NCBI GenBank assembly: GCA_038232655.1
Contig: JBBSNM010000025.1
Location: forward strand, 1 to 29,161
DNA length: 29,161 nucleotides
Reading direction: 5' to 3'
Source: JACCVL01 sp038232655
GTDB lineage: Bacteria; Actinomycetota; Actinomycetes; Propionibacteriales; Nocardioidaceae
Shown: positions 1-6,853 of the stretch, piece after piece
Layout: each line of letters starts with the position of its first letter
Numbering within the stretch: the first letter of the stretch is position 1
Program-made: the position numbers and the translations under genes
The notes under the pieces: generated by a model
What the model saw: the letters and a program-made list of their open reading frames with translations, nothing else
What the model was told of the DNA's origin: nothing
The model's database searches: none

Positions 1-1206
1 CTGCTTGGTCGCCTTGTCCTTGACCAGCTCGATGCCGTAGAAGTACCCGTCGCCGCGCACGTCGCCGACGATCGGCAGGTCACCCAGCAGCTCGAGCGTC
101 GAACGGAACGCGTCCTCGGTGTCGCGGACGTGCTCGTTCAGCCGCTCGCGCTCGAAGATGTCGAGGTTGGCCATCGCCACCGCGGTCGACACCGGGTGGC
201 CACCGAAGGTGTAGCCGTGCGCGAACATCTCGGTTCCACCGGCGAACGGCTCGAACAGCCGATCGGTCGCCACCATCGCACCGAGCGGGGAGTAGCCCGA
301 CGTCAGTCCCTTGGCGCTGGTGATGATGTCGGGCTGGTAGCCGTACCGCTCGCACGCGAACATGTGTCCGAGCCGGCCGAAGGCGCAGATCACCTCGTCG
401 GAGACCAGCAACACGTCGTGGCGGTCGCAGATCTCGCGCACCCGTGGGAAGTAGCCGGGCGGCGGCGGGAAGCAGCCGCCGGAGTTCTGCACCGGCTCGA
501 GGAAGACCGCGGCGACCGTGTCTGCACCCTCGAACTCGATCGCCTCCTCGATGCGGTCGGCGGCCCAACGGCCGAACGCCTCCGGGTCGTCGCCGTGCAC
601 CGGTGCCCGGTAGATGTTGGTGTTCGGCACCCGGAACGTGCTCGGCACCAGCGGCTCGAACGGCGCCTTCATACCCGGCAGTCCGGTGATCGACAGCGCT
701 CCCTGCGGAGTGCCGTGGTAGGCGATCGCCCGGCTGATGACCTTGTGCTTGGTGGGCTTGCCGGTCAGCTTGAAGTACTGCTTGGCGAGCTTCCACGCCG
801 ACTCCACGGCCTCGCCACCCCCGGTGGTGAAGAAGACCCGGTTGAGGTCGCCGGGGGCGTAGCCCGCGAGCCGCTCGGCCAGCTCGATCGCACCGGGGTG
901 CGCGTACGACCACAGCGGGAAGAACGCCAGCTCGCCGGCCTGCTTGGCGGCTGCCTCGGCGAGCTCGCTGCGCCCGTGCCCGACCTGGCTGACGAACAGC
1001 CCCGACAACGCGTCGAGGTAGCGCCTGCCCTGAGCGTCGTAGATGTAGGCCCCGTCACCGCGGACGATCGTCGGGACGTCGCTCGTCTCATACGTCGAGT
1101 GCCGGGTGAAGTGCATCCAGAGGTGCTCACGCGCCGCCCGCTGGAGCGCTGCCTGGCCCGGCTGCTGGTGGTCTGCTTGCGGCACGGTCTGCGGCGTGGT
1201 CGTCAT
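1..1206 (-). CDS. Class III (omega) aminotransferase, partial, probably diamine/omega-amino acid:pyruvate type
   Basis: This is a PLP-dependent class III aminotransferase that moves an omega-amino group from a diamine or omega-amino acid to a keto acid. 402 codons are visible and the C-terminus lies beyond the left edge. The ATG at 1206-1204 has a strong GGGAGGAG Shine-Dalgarno (1213-1220). Visible family marks are FFTTGGGEAVESAWKLAKQY (PLP-phosphate loop), AYHGT, the Asp motif LLVSDEVICAFGRLG, and the Schiff-base lysine in SAKGLTSGYSPLG (K299). The long N-terminus with HLWMHFTRHS and LDALSGLFVSQVGHGR resembles the putrescine/beta-alanine:pyruvate group rather than GabT. It is divergent from the ureohydrolase at 1359, with a 152-bp gap holding a dyad. 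Given the neighbours, putrescine or 4-guanidino/amino-butanoate substrates are likely, but substrate cannot be read from sequence alone. Confidence 0.9.
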   Translation of the reverse strand, partial: MTTTPQTVPQADHQQPGQAALQRAAREHLWMHFTRHSTYETSDVPTIVRGDGAYIYDAQGRRYLDALSGLFVSQVGHGRSELAEAAAKQAGELAFFPLWSYAHPGAIELAERLAGYAPGDLNRVFFTTGGGEAVESAWKLAKQYFKLTGKPTKHKVISRAIAYHGTPQGALSITGLPGMKAPFEPLVPSTFRVPNTNIYRAPVHGDDPEAFGRWAADRIEEAIEFEGADTVAAVFLEPVQNSGGCFPPPPGYFPRVREICDRHDVLLVSDEVICAFGRLGHMFACERYGYQPDIITSAKGLTSGYSPLGAMVATDRLFEPFAGGTEMFAHGYTFGGHPVSTAVAMANLDIFERERLNEHVRDTEDAFRSTLELLGDLPIVGDVRGDGYFYGIELVKDKATKQ

Positions 1207-1323
1207 GGGTGGCTCCTCCCGGTGGGCTGCGAGTAGTCTGCCCGAGCGAAGGGGCGAGCGGCAAGTGAATCCGTCGTAGGTGTGCACCTTCGCTCAGAAA
1301 TCCGACAGGTTGAAGCGGTTTGA

Positions 1324-1340
1324 GCAACGGAATTCGTTGC
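1324..1340. promoter_or_regulatory. Candidate operator dyad upstream of the ureohydrolase gene
   Basis: GCAACGGAATTCGTTGC is a 17-bp dyad with exact 6-bp arms (GCAACG/CGTTGC). It lies 18 bp before the ureohydrolase start in the divergent gap shared with the aminotransferase. A site with 13 of 17 identical bases lies at 3936-3952 before the aldehyde dehydrogenase. That pairing suggests one regulator binding both; no regulator gene is in the window. Confidence 0.45.
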
Positions 1341-1358
1341 CCGAGGTGGAGGATGTGC

Positions 1359-2363
1359 ATGATGGCCCGGTACGGCGCCCAGTTCGGCCCCGATCTCACC
1401 TTCCTCGGCGTCGCCGGCTGCGACCACACCGATCCCGCGAGCCTGGCCGGCGCGGACGTCGTGATCGTGGGCGCACCCTTCGACGGTGGCACCTCGCACC
1501 GTCCCGGCACCCGGTTCGGACCGCAGGCCATCAGGCAGGCGTGCTACCTGCCGCAGGACGGCTCCCGGCCGCACCTGGCCCTGCGCACCGATGCGCTGGT
1601 CGACCTCGACGTGCGCGATGCCGGCGACGTCGAGATGTACTCCGGCGACGCCGAGCGCTCCATCGCCGACCTGGAGGCGGCGGTGCACGCCGTGACCGCG
1701 GCCGGGGCGGTTCCCGTGGTGCTCGGCGGGGACCACACCGTCACGCTGCCCGACGCGACCGGGGTTGCCCGCCACTTCGGCTTCGGGCGGGTGTCGATGC
1801 TGCACTTCGACGCGCACGCCGACACCGGCGACATCGAGTTCGGCTCGCTGTACGGCCACGGCCAGCCGATGCGCCGTCTCATCGAGTCCGGCGCGTTGCG
1901 CGGCGACCGCTTCCTTCAGCTCGGGCTGCGCGGCTACTGGCCCGGCCCCGAGACGCTGGCCTGGATGGCCGAGCAGGACATGCGCTCGTACGAGATGACC
2001 GAGATCGGCGCACGCGGGCTGGATGCTTGCCTGACCGAGGCGTTCGAGCGCGCACTGGACGACTGTGACGGGGTCTTCTTGTCCGTCGACGTCGACGTGT
2101 GCGACCCGGGGCATGCGCCGGGCACGGGCACCCCCGAACCCGGTGGGCTGTCGGCGCGCCAGCTACTGGACTCGGTGCGGCGGATCTGCCTCGAGCTGCC
2201 GGTCGTCGGTGTCGACGTGGTCGAGGTGTCGCCGCCGTACGACCACGCGGAGATCACCGCCTACCTCGGCAACCGCGTGGTGCTGGAGGCGTTGAGCGCG
2301 CTGGCCGCCCGCCGGCACGGGCTCAGCCACGACCCGGCCGGGCCGCTGCTCGACGGTCGGTAG
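1359..2363 (+). CDS. speB: Agmatinase/guanidinobutyrase-family ureohydrolase
   Basis: This is a binuclear-manganese ureohydrolase that releases urea from a guanidino compound (agmatine to putrescine, or guanidinobutyrate to 4-aminobutyrate). The 334 residues match the family length. Metal-ligand motifs are all present in order: VLGGDHTVTLP, MLHFDAHADTGD and SVDVDVCDP followed by APGTGTPEPGG. ATG 1359 is chosen because GGAGGA (1348-1353) sits 5 nt upstream; a second ATG at 1362 is equivalent, and the in-frame upstream start at 1320 has no such site and falls inside the dyad. The gene is alone on its strand, divergent from an omega-aminotransferase. The gene symbol reflects the family: agmatinase and guanidinobutyrase cannot be separated by eye, and the GABA-related genes nearby suit either. 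Confidence 0.88.
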   Translation: MMARYGAQFGPDLTFLGVAGCDHTDPASLAGADVVIVGAPFDGGTSHRPGTRFGPQAIRQACYLPQDGSRPHLALRTDALVDLDVRDAGDVEMYSGDAERSIADLEAAVHAVTAAGAVPVVLGGDHTVTLPDATGVARHFGFGRVSMLHFDAHADTGDIEFGSLYGHGQPMRRLIESGALRGDRFLQLGLRGYWPGPETLAWMAEQDMRSYEMTEIGARGLDACLTEAFERALDDCDGVFLSVDVDVCDPGHAPGTGTPEPGGLSARQLLDSVRRICLELPVVGVDVVEVSPPYDHAEITAYLGNRVVLEALSALAARRHGLSHDPAGPLLDGR

Positions 2364-2378
2364 GGCGGCGAGCAGGGA

Positions 2379-3566
2379 TCAGCGGAACGCCGACTGACCG
2401 GTGAGCGTCTGGCCGACCACCAGCTGGTGCACCTCGGTGGTGCCCTCGTAGGTCAGCACCGACTCGAGATTGTTGGCGTGCCGCAGCGGGGCGTACTCGG
2501 TGGTGATCCCGCTGGCGCCCAGGATCGTGCGGCACTCTCGGGCGATGTCCAGGGCGGCGCGGACGTTGTTGAGCTTGCCGAGGCTCACCTGCTCGGGCCG
2601 CAGCGAGCCGGCCTCCTTGAGCCGGCCGAGGTGCACCGCCAGCAGCATCCCGGTGCCGAGCGCGGCGGTCATGTCGGCGAGCTTGGCCTGGGTCAGCTGG
2701 TATCCGGTGAGCGGCTTGCCGAAGACCGTCCGCTCGGCCGCGTACGCGATCGCGCTCTCGATGCTGTCACGGGCGGCGCCGAGGGCACCGAAGACGATTC
2801 CCAGGCGGGCCTCGTTGAGGCAGCTCAGCGGTCCGCCCAGGCCCCGCGCCGCCGGGAGCATCGCGTCCGCGGGCAACCGCACCCCCTCGAGCACCAGCTC
2901 GGCCGTGACCGAGGCGCGCAGCGACAGCTTGTGAGCGACCTCCCGGGCGCTGAAGCCCGGTGCGTCGGTCGGCACGACGAAGCCGCGTACGCCGTCGTCC
3001 GTGTGCGCCCACACCACCGCGACGTCGGCGACCGTGCCGTTGGTGATCCACAACTTGGAGCCGTCGAGCACCCAGTCGGCGTCATCACCGGCCCCGGACC
3101 TGCGGGCGCTGGTGCGCATCGAGGCGGGGTCGGAGCCGGCGTCGGCCTCGGTCAGCCCGAAGCAGCCGATCGCCTCGCCGGCCGCCATCCGCGGCAGCCA
3201 CCGCTGCTTGTGCTGCTCGCTGCCGAAACGGTGGATCGCGAACATCGCCAGCGAGCCCTGCACCGACACCAGGCTGCGCAGCCCCGAGTCAACCGCCTCG
3301 AGCTCGTGGCAGGCCATCCCGTAGGCCACCACCGAGGTGCCGGCGCAGCCGTACCCGTCCAGGTGCATGCCGAGCAGGCCCAGCCCGCCGAACTGCTTGG
3401 CCAGGTCGCGCGCCGGCACCGTTCCGGACTCGAACCACTCGGCGACGTACGGGCGCAGCCGGTCGTTGCCGAGCTGGCGAACGGTGTCGCGGATCGCTCG
3501 TTCCTCGTCGTCGAGCAGGTGGTCGAGGTCGACGAGGTCGAGCGGCGAGGTCGTGTCGGGGTTCAC
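2379..3566 (-). CDS. Acyl-CoA dehydrogenase, glutaryl-CoA dehydrogenase-like
   Basis: This is an FAD-dependent acyl-CoA dehydrogenase of 395 residues. Family blocks are visible: N-terminal helical domain, GCFGLTEADAGSDPASMRT and WVLDGSKLWITNGTVADVAV in the middle beta domain, and NLESVLTYEGTTEVHQL near the C-terminus with the candidate catalytic base E374. VDSGLRSLVSVQGSLAM aligns with the glutaryl-CoA dehydrogenase segment that carries the arginine binding the substrate's distal carboxylate. This supports a glutaryl-CoA-like substrate, and decarboxylation is possible but not shown. The open frame extends upstream to 4220, but that part is antisense to a sigma remnant. GTG 3566 is chosen because conserved sequence begins there and a TATCGT -10 box lies 7 nt before it, implying a leaderless mRNA. 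The gene converges with the ureohydrolase across a 15-bp gap. Confidence 0.88.
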   Translation of the reverse strand: MNPDTTSPLDLVDLDHLLDDEERAIRDTVRQLGNDRLRPYVAEWFESGTVPARDLAKQFGGLGLLGMHLDGYGCAGTSVVAYGMACHELEAVDSGLRSLVSVQGSLAMFAIHRFGSEQHKQRWLPRMAAGEAIGCFGLTEADAGSDPASMRTSARRSGAGDDADWVLDGSKLWITNGTVADVAVVWAHTDDGVRGFVVPTDAPGFSAREVAHKLSLRASVTAELVLEGVRLPADAMLPAARGLGGPLSCLNEARLGIVFGALGAARDSIESAIAYAAERTVFGKPLTGYQLTQAKLADMTAALGTGMLLAVHLGRLKEAGSLRPEQVSLGKLNNVRAALDIARECRTILGASGITTEYAPLRHANNLESVLTYEGTTEVHQLVVGQTLTGQSAFR

Positions 3567-3573
3567 CCACGAG

Positions 3574-3579
3574 ACGATA
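3574..3579 (-). promoter_or_regulatory. -10 box of a leaderless promoter for the acyl-CoA dehydrogenase
   Basis: On the minus strand TATCGT is followed by 7 nt and then the GTG start at 3566, with no Shine-Dalgarno. TANNNT about 7 nt before the start is the known layout of actinobacterial leaderless transcripts. No clear -35 is seen. Confidence 0.5.
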
Positions 3580-3596
3580 GACCGAACCGCCGAGCC

Positions 3597-3905
3597 GGAT
3601 TGCTGCGCACGGCCCATCTGTTGACGTTCGACCACGGGCTCGCCGAGGACCTGCTGCAGACGGCACTCGCCAAGGCCTGGTCGTCCTGGTCGCGCATTCA
3701 GACCAACCCTGAGGCGTACGTGCGCGCGATCCTCGTCAACACCTACGCCACCTGGTGGCGGCGCAGGTGGCGCGGCGAGCAGCCCACTCACGACTTGCCC
3801 GAGACTGCGGGCAAGTCCAGACACGCGGGCTCGGGCCCGAACGCGGACCTCGACACACGCCACGACCTGCGGTCCGCACTGGGTGCCCTGCCGCGCCGCC
3901 AGCGC
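3597..3905 (+). pseudogene. Remnant of an ECF (SigE-family) RNA polymerase sigma factor
   Basis: The plus frame reads GLLRTAHLLTFDHGLAEDLL, then QTALAKAWSSWSRI, then EAYVRAILVNTYATWWRRRW, and finally LRSALGALPRRQR. These are the hallmark region 2 helices and the first helix of region 4 of the SigE-like ECF group of actinomycetes. The usual first 20 or so residues are absent: the upstream in-frame codons are antisense to the acyl-CoA dehydrogenase start. After PRRQR the similarity stops, so the DNA-binding helix-turn-helix of region 4.2 is missing, and no start codon with a ribosome-binding site is seen. The central part has no stops or frameshifts, suggesting loss of both ends by deletion rather than slow decay. 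It occupies most of the gap between two catabolic genes. Confidence 0.75.
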
Positions 3906-3935
3906 GGTGGTCGGCCGCGAAGCCGACGTACCTTT

Positions 3936-3952
3936 GCGACGGATACCGTTGC
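3936..3952. promoter_or_regulatory. Candidate operator dyad upstream of the aldehyde dehydrogenase operon
   Basis: GCGACGGATACCGTTGC is an imperfect dyad (GCGACGG/CCGTTGC, 6 of 7 pairs) about 77 bp before the aldehyde dehydrogenase ATG. It contains TACCGT (3944-3949), a TANNNT-type -10 box, so a bound protein could block transcription. It matches the 1324-1340 site at 13 of 17 positions. Confidence 0.45.
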
Positions 3953-4029
3953 CAAACGTCGCCAGGACCGAGAGGATGCGTTGCATGGCGATACCACACC
4001 AACGGATCTGACAATCAGGAGAGATGCAC

Positions 4030-5475
4030 GTGTCCGACAAGCGCACCTTCCGCAACTTCGTCGACGGCGAGTCGGTTGACTCGGCCGACGGCTCCACGTA
4101 TGACGTGGTCGACCCCGTCACCGGCGAGGTGTACGCCACTGCCCCGCTGTCCAAGGCGCAGGACGTCGACCGGGCTGCCCGGGCGGCCGCCACCGCGTTC
4201 GAGACCTGGCGCGACACCACGCCTGGTGAGCGTCAGCGGGCGCTGCTCAGGCTCGCCGACGCGCTGGAGGCGCGCGCCGACGAGGTGGTCGCCGTCGAGA
4301 GCAAGGACACCGGTAAGCCCGTCCAGCTGACGATGGACGAGGAGATCCCGATGATGCTCGACCAGGTCCGGTTCTTCGCCGGCGCTGCCCGGGTGCTCGA
4401 GGGCAAGTCGGCGGGGGAGTACATGGCCGGGCACACGTCGTTCGTGCGGCGCGAGCCGGTCGGTGTCTGCGCCCAGGTCACCCCGTGGAACTACCCGATC
4501 ATGATGGCGATCTGGAAGATCGCTCCCGCCCTGGCCGCGGGCAACACCGTCGTGCTCAAGCCCAGCGACACCACCCCGGCCTCTACGACGCTGCTGGCGG
4601 AGATGGCCGCTGAGTTCCTCCCCGCCGGCGTGCTCAACGTCGTGTGCGGCGACCGCGACACCGGCCGGGCGCTGGTGTCCCACCCGACACCGGCGATGGC
4701 GTCCATCACGGGCTCGGTCCGCGCTGGCACCGAGGTGGCCAGCGCTGCGGCCGACGACGTCAAGCGGGTGCACCTCGAGCTCGGTGGCAAGGCGCCGGTG
4801 GTGGTCTTCGACGACGCCGATGTCGAGGCGGCCGCCGAGGCGATCGCCGTCGCCGGCTACTTCAACGCCGGCCAGGACTGCACCGCGGCCACCCGGGTCC
4901 TCGCCGGCCCCCGGGTGCACGACGACTTCGTCGCGGCGCTCACCGAGCAGGCGCGTGCCACCCGTACGGGCAGACCCGACGACGCCGACGTGCTCTACGG
5001 GCCGGTGAACAACGCCACCCAGCTCGAGCGGGTGAGCGGGATGGTCGACCGGCTGCCCGACCACGCCTCGCTCGGCGCGGGCGGCGAGCGGATCGGCGGC
5101 GACCTGGACGGCGGGTACTTCTACGCCCCGACGGTGGTGTCCGGGCTGCGGCAGGACGACGAGCAGATCCAAGACGAGATCTTCGGTCCGGTCATCACCG
5201 TGCAGCGTTTCAGCGACGAGGACGAGGCTGTGCGCTGGGCCAACGGGGTGCAGTACGGCCTGGCCTCGAGTGTGTGGACCAAGGACCACGGCCGGGCGAT
5301 GCGGATGTCCAAGCGGCTCGACTTCGGCTGCGTGTGGATCAACACCCACATCCCGCTGGTGGCGGAGATGCCGCACGGTGGCTTCAAGCATTCCGGGTAC
5401 GGCAAGGACCTGTCGATGTACGGGCTCGAGGACTACACCCGGGTCAAGCACGTCATGACCAACCTCGATGCCTGA
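4030..5475 (+). CDS. Aldehyde dehydrogenase, 4-aminobutyraldehyde dehydrogenase type
   Basis: This NAD(P)-dependent aldehyde dehydrogenase probably oxidises 4-aminobutyraldehyde, or a related aminoaldehyde, to the omega-amino acid. Motifs include TPWNYPIMMAIWKIAPALAA (cofactor fold), the general base in HLELGGKAP (E252) and the nucleophile in NAGQDCTAATR (C286), counted from ATG 4024, then EIFGPVITV and HGGFKHSGYGKDLS. FNAGQDC and the overall pattern resemble the aminobutyraldehyde/betaine aldehyde branch. GTG 4030 is preferred because AGGAG (4017-4021) is 8 nt from it but only 2 nt from ATG 4024; both remain possible, giving 481 or 483 residues. Its stop overlaps the next gene by 8 nt, so the two are translated together. 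A dyad with an embedded -10-like box lies upstream. Confidence 0.9.
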   Translation: MSDKRTFRNFVDGESVDSADGSTYDVVDPVTGEVYATAPLSKAQDVDRAARAAATAFETWRDTTPGERQRALLRLADALEARADEVVAVESKDTGKPVQLTMDEEIPMMLDQVRFFAGAARVLEGKSAGEYMAGHTSFVRREPVGVCAQVTPWNYPIMMAIWKIAPALAAGNTVVLKPSDTTPASTTLLAEMAAEFLPAGVLNVVCGDRDTGRALVSHPTPAMASITGSVRAGTEVASAAADDVKRVHLELGGKAPVVVFDDADVEAAAEAIAVAGYFNAGQDCTAATRVLAGPRVHDDFVAALTEQARATRTGRPDDADVLYGPVNNATQLERVSGMVDRLPDHASLGAGGERIGGDLDGGYFYAPTVVSGLRQDDEQIQDEIFGPVITVQRFSDEDEAVRWANGVQYGLASSVWTKDHGRAMRMSKRLDFGCVWINTHIPLVAEMPHGGFKHSGYGKDLSMYGLEDYTRVKHVMTNLDA

Positions 5476-6682
5476 GCCGATGCGCATCCTGGTCGTCGGC
5501 GCCGGTGGCGTCGGGTCCGCCTTCGTCGCCATCGCGACGCGTCGACAGTTCTTCGAGACCTGCGTGGTCGCCGACTACGACGAGGCGCGTGCCAAGCAGG
5601 CAGTGCAGTCGGTCGCCGACCGGCGCTTCAGCGCCGTTCAGGTGGACGCGTCGTCGGCCCAGGCGGTTGACGCGCTGTGCCGCGAGCACCGCATCAGCCA
5701 TGTGCTCAACGCCGTCGACCCGCGCTTCGTCATGCCGATCTTCGACGGGGCGTACGCCGCCGGTGCGGACTACCTCGACATGGCGATGTCGCTCTCGCGC
5801 CCGCACCCCGAGCGCCCGTACGAAGAGCTCGGCACCAAGCTCGGCGACGAGCAGTTCGCCGCCGCCGAGGCGTGGGCCGCCGCCGGCCGGCTGGCGCTGG
5901 TCGGGATCGGCGTGGAGCCGGGGCTGTCCGACGTGCTGGCGCGCTATGCCGCCGACCACCTGTTCGGCGAGATCGACGAGCTCGGCGTCCGGGACGGGGC
6001 CAACCTGACCGTCGAGGGGTACGGCTTCGCGCCCTCGTTCTCGATCTGGACCACGATCGAGGAGTGCCTCAACCCGCCGGTGGTCTGGGCGGACGGGCGC
6101 TGGTCGGTCACCGAACCGTTCAGCGAGCCCGAGACGTTCGACTTTCCCGACGGCATCGGGCCGGTCGAGTGCGTCAACGTGGAGCACGAGGAGGTGCTCC
6201 TCATGCCCCGGTGGCTCGACGCCCGGCGGGTGAGCTTCAAGTACGGACTGGGTGCGGAGTCCATCAGCGTGCTGCAGACGTTGCACAAGCTCGGGCTCGA
6301 CCGCACCGACCCGGTGCGCGTCGGCGAGGTCGACGTCAGCCCCCGAGACGTGGTCGCCGCATGCCTGCCAGACCCGGCCACGCTCGGCGAGGCGATGCGC
6401 GGCAAGACCTGCGCCGGCGTGTGGGTAAGGGGCACGGGCACCGACGGCCGACCGCGCTCGACGTACCTCTACCACGTCGTCGACAACGAGTGGTCGATGC
6501 GCGAGTACGGCCACCAGTGCGTGGTGTGGCAGACGGCCGTCAACCCGGTCATCGCGCTCGAGCTGCTGTCCACCGGGGTCTGGGGCGGCTCCGGGGTGCT
6601 CGGGCCCGAGGCGTTCGACGCGGTGCCGTTCCTCGATCTGCTCACCGCGTACGGCTCGCCGTGGGGGATCCGCGAGCAGTAG
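5468..6682 (+). CDS. Saccharopine dehydrogenase-fold oxidoreductase, carboxynorspermidine synthase-like
   Basis: This 404-residue NAD(P)-binding protein belongs to the saccharopine dehydrogenase/carboxynorspermidine synthase/homospermidine synthase fold. ILVVGAGGVGSAF near the N-terminus is the Rossmann glycine loop, preceded by a short tail; ALVGIGVEPGLSDVLARYAA recalls the GxGxxPG segment of carboxynorspermidine synthase, and the rest is the dimerisation/catalytic C-terminal domain. The ATG at 5468 overlaps the aldehyde dehydrogenase stop by 8 nt; ATG 5480 is an alternative. Enzymes of this fold form or split C-N bonds of amino acids and polyamines through reversible imine reduction. Translational coupling to an aminoaldehyde dehydrogenase suggests action on an aminoaldehyde adduct or polyamine, but the real reaction is unknown. 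Confidence 0.8.
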   Translation: MPEPMRILVVGAGGVGSAFVAIATRRQFFETCVVADYDEARAKQAVQSVADRRFSAVQVDASSAQAVDALCREHRISHVLNAVDPRFVMPIFDGAYAAGADYLDMAMSLSRPHPERPYEELGTKLGDEQFAAAEAWAAAGRLALVGIGVEPGLSDVLARYAADHLFGEIDELGVRDGANLTVEGYGFAPSFSIWTTIEECLNPPVVWADGRWSVTEPFSEPETFDFPDGIGPVECVNVEHEEVLLMPRWLDARRVSFKYGLGAESISVLQTLHKLGLDRTDPVRVGEVDVSPRDVVAACLPDPATLGEAMRGKTCAGVWVRGTGTDGRPRSTYLYHVVDNEWSMREYGHQCVVWQTAVNPVIALELLSTGVWGGSGVLGPEAFDAVPFLDLLTAYGSPWGIREQ

Positions 6683-6765
6683 CCCGCGCTTGTGCCGCCC
6701 CGGTGCCGCGCCACGTGCACTCGAAAGGTCGGCACGCGGCCCCGGCACGCGGCGGTGGCAACGAC

Positions 6766-6822
6766 CACTCGGTGCGTTCGGCACCACCGCGGCAGCGACA
6801 ATGGTGCCGAACGTACCGAGTG
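6766..6822. terminator. Strong hairpin between convergent genes, probable bidirectional terminator
   Basis: Two 21-nt arms (6766-6786 and 6802-6822) are complementary at 20 of 21 positions, the exception facing G6774 with A6815, around a 15-nt loop. The hairpin lies between the stops of the convergent genes ending at 6682 and 6854. There is no U-tract, as is usual in actinomycetes. The arms are longer than typical terminators, so a mobile palindromic repeat is a second possibility. Confidence 0.65.
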
Positions 6823-6853
6823 AGGGGCCCGCCCAGTGCTCCGCAGCGGTGGG

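Noticed and set aside
3567..4220. N-terminal extension of the acyl-CoA dehydrogenase frame
   Set aside because: It is antisense to the sigma factor remnant and the aldehyde dehydrogenase start, and the family begins at the GTG 3566 region.
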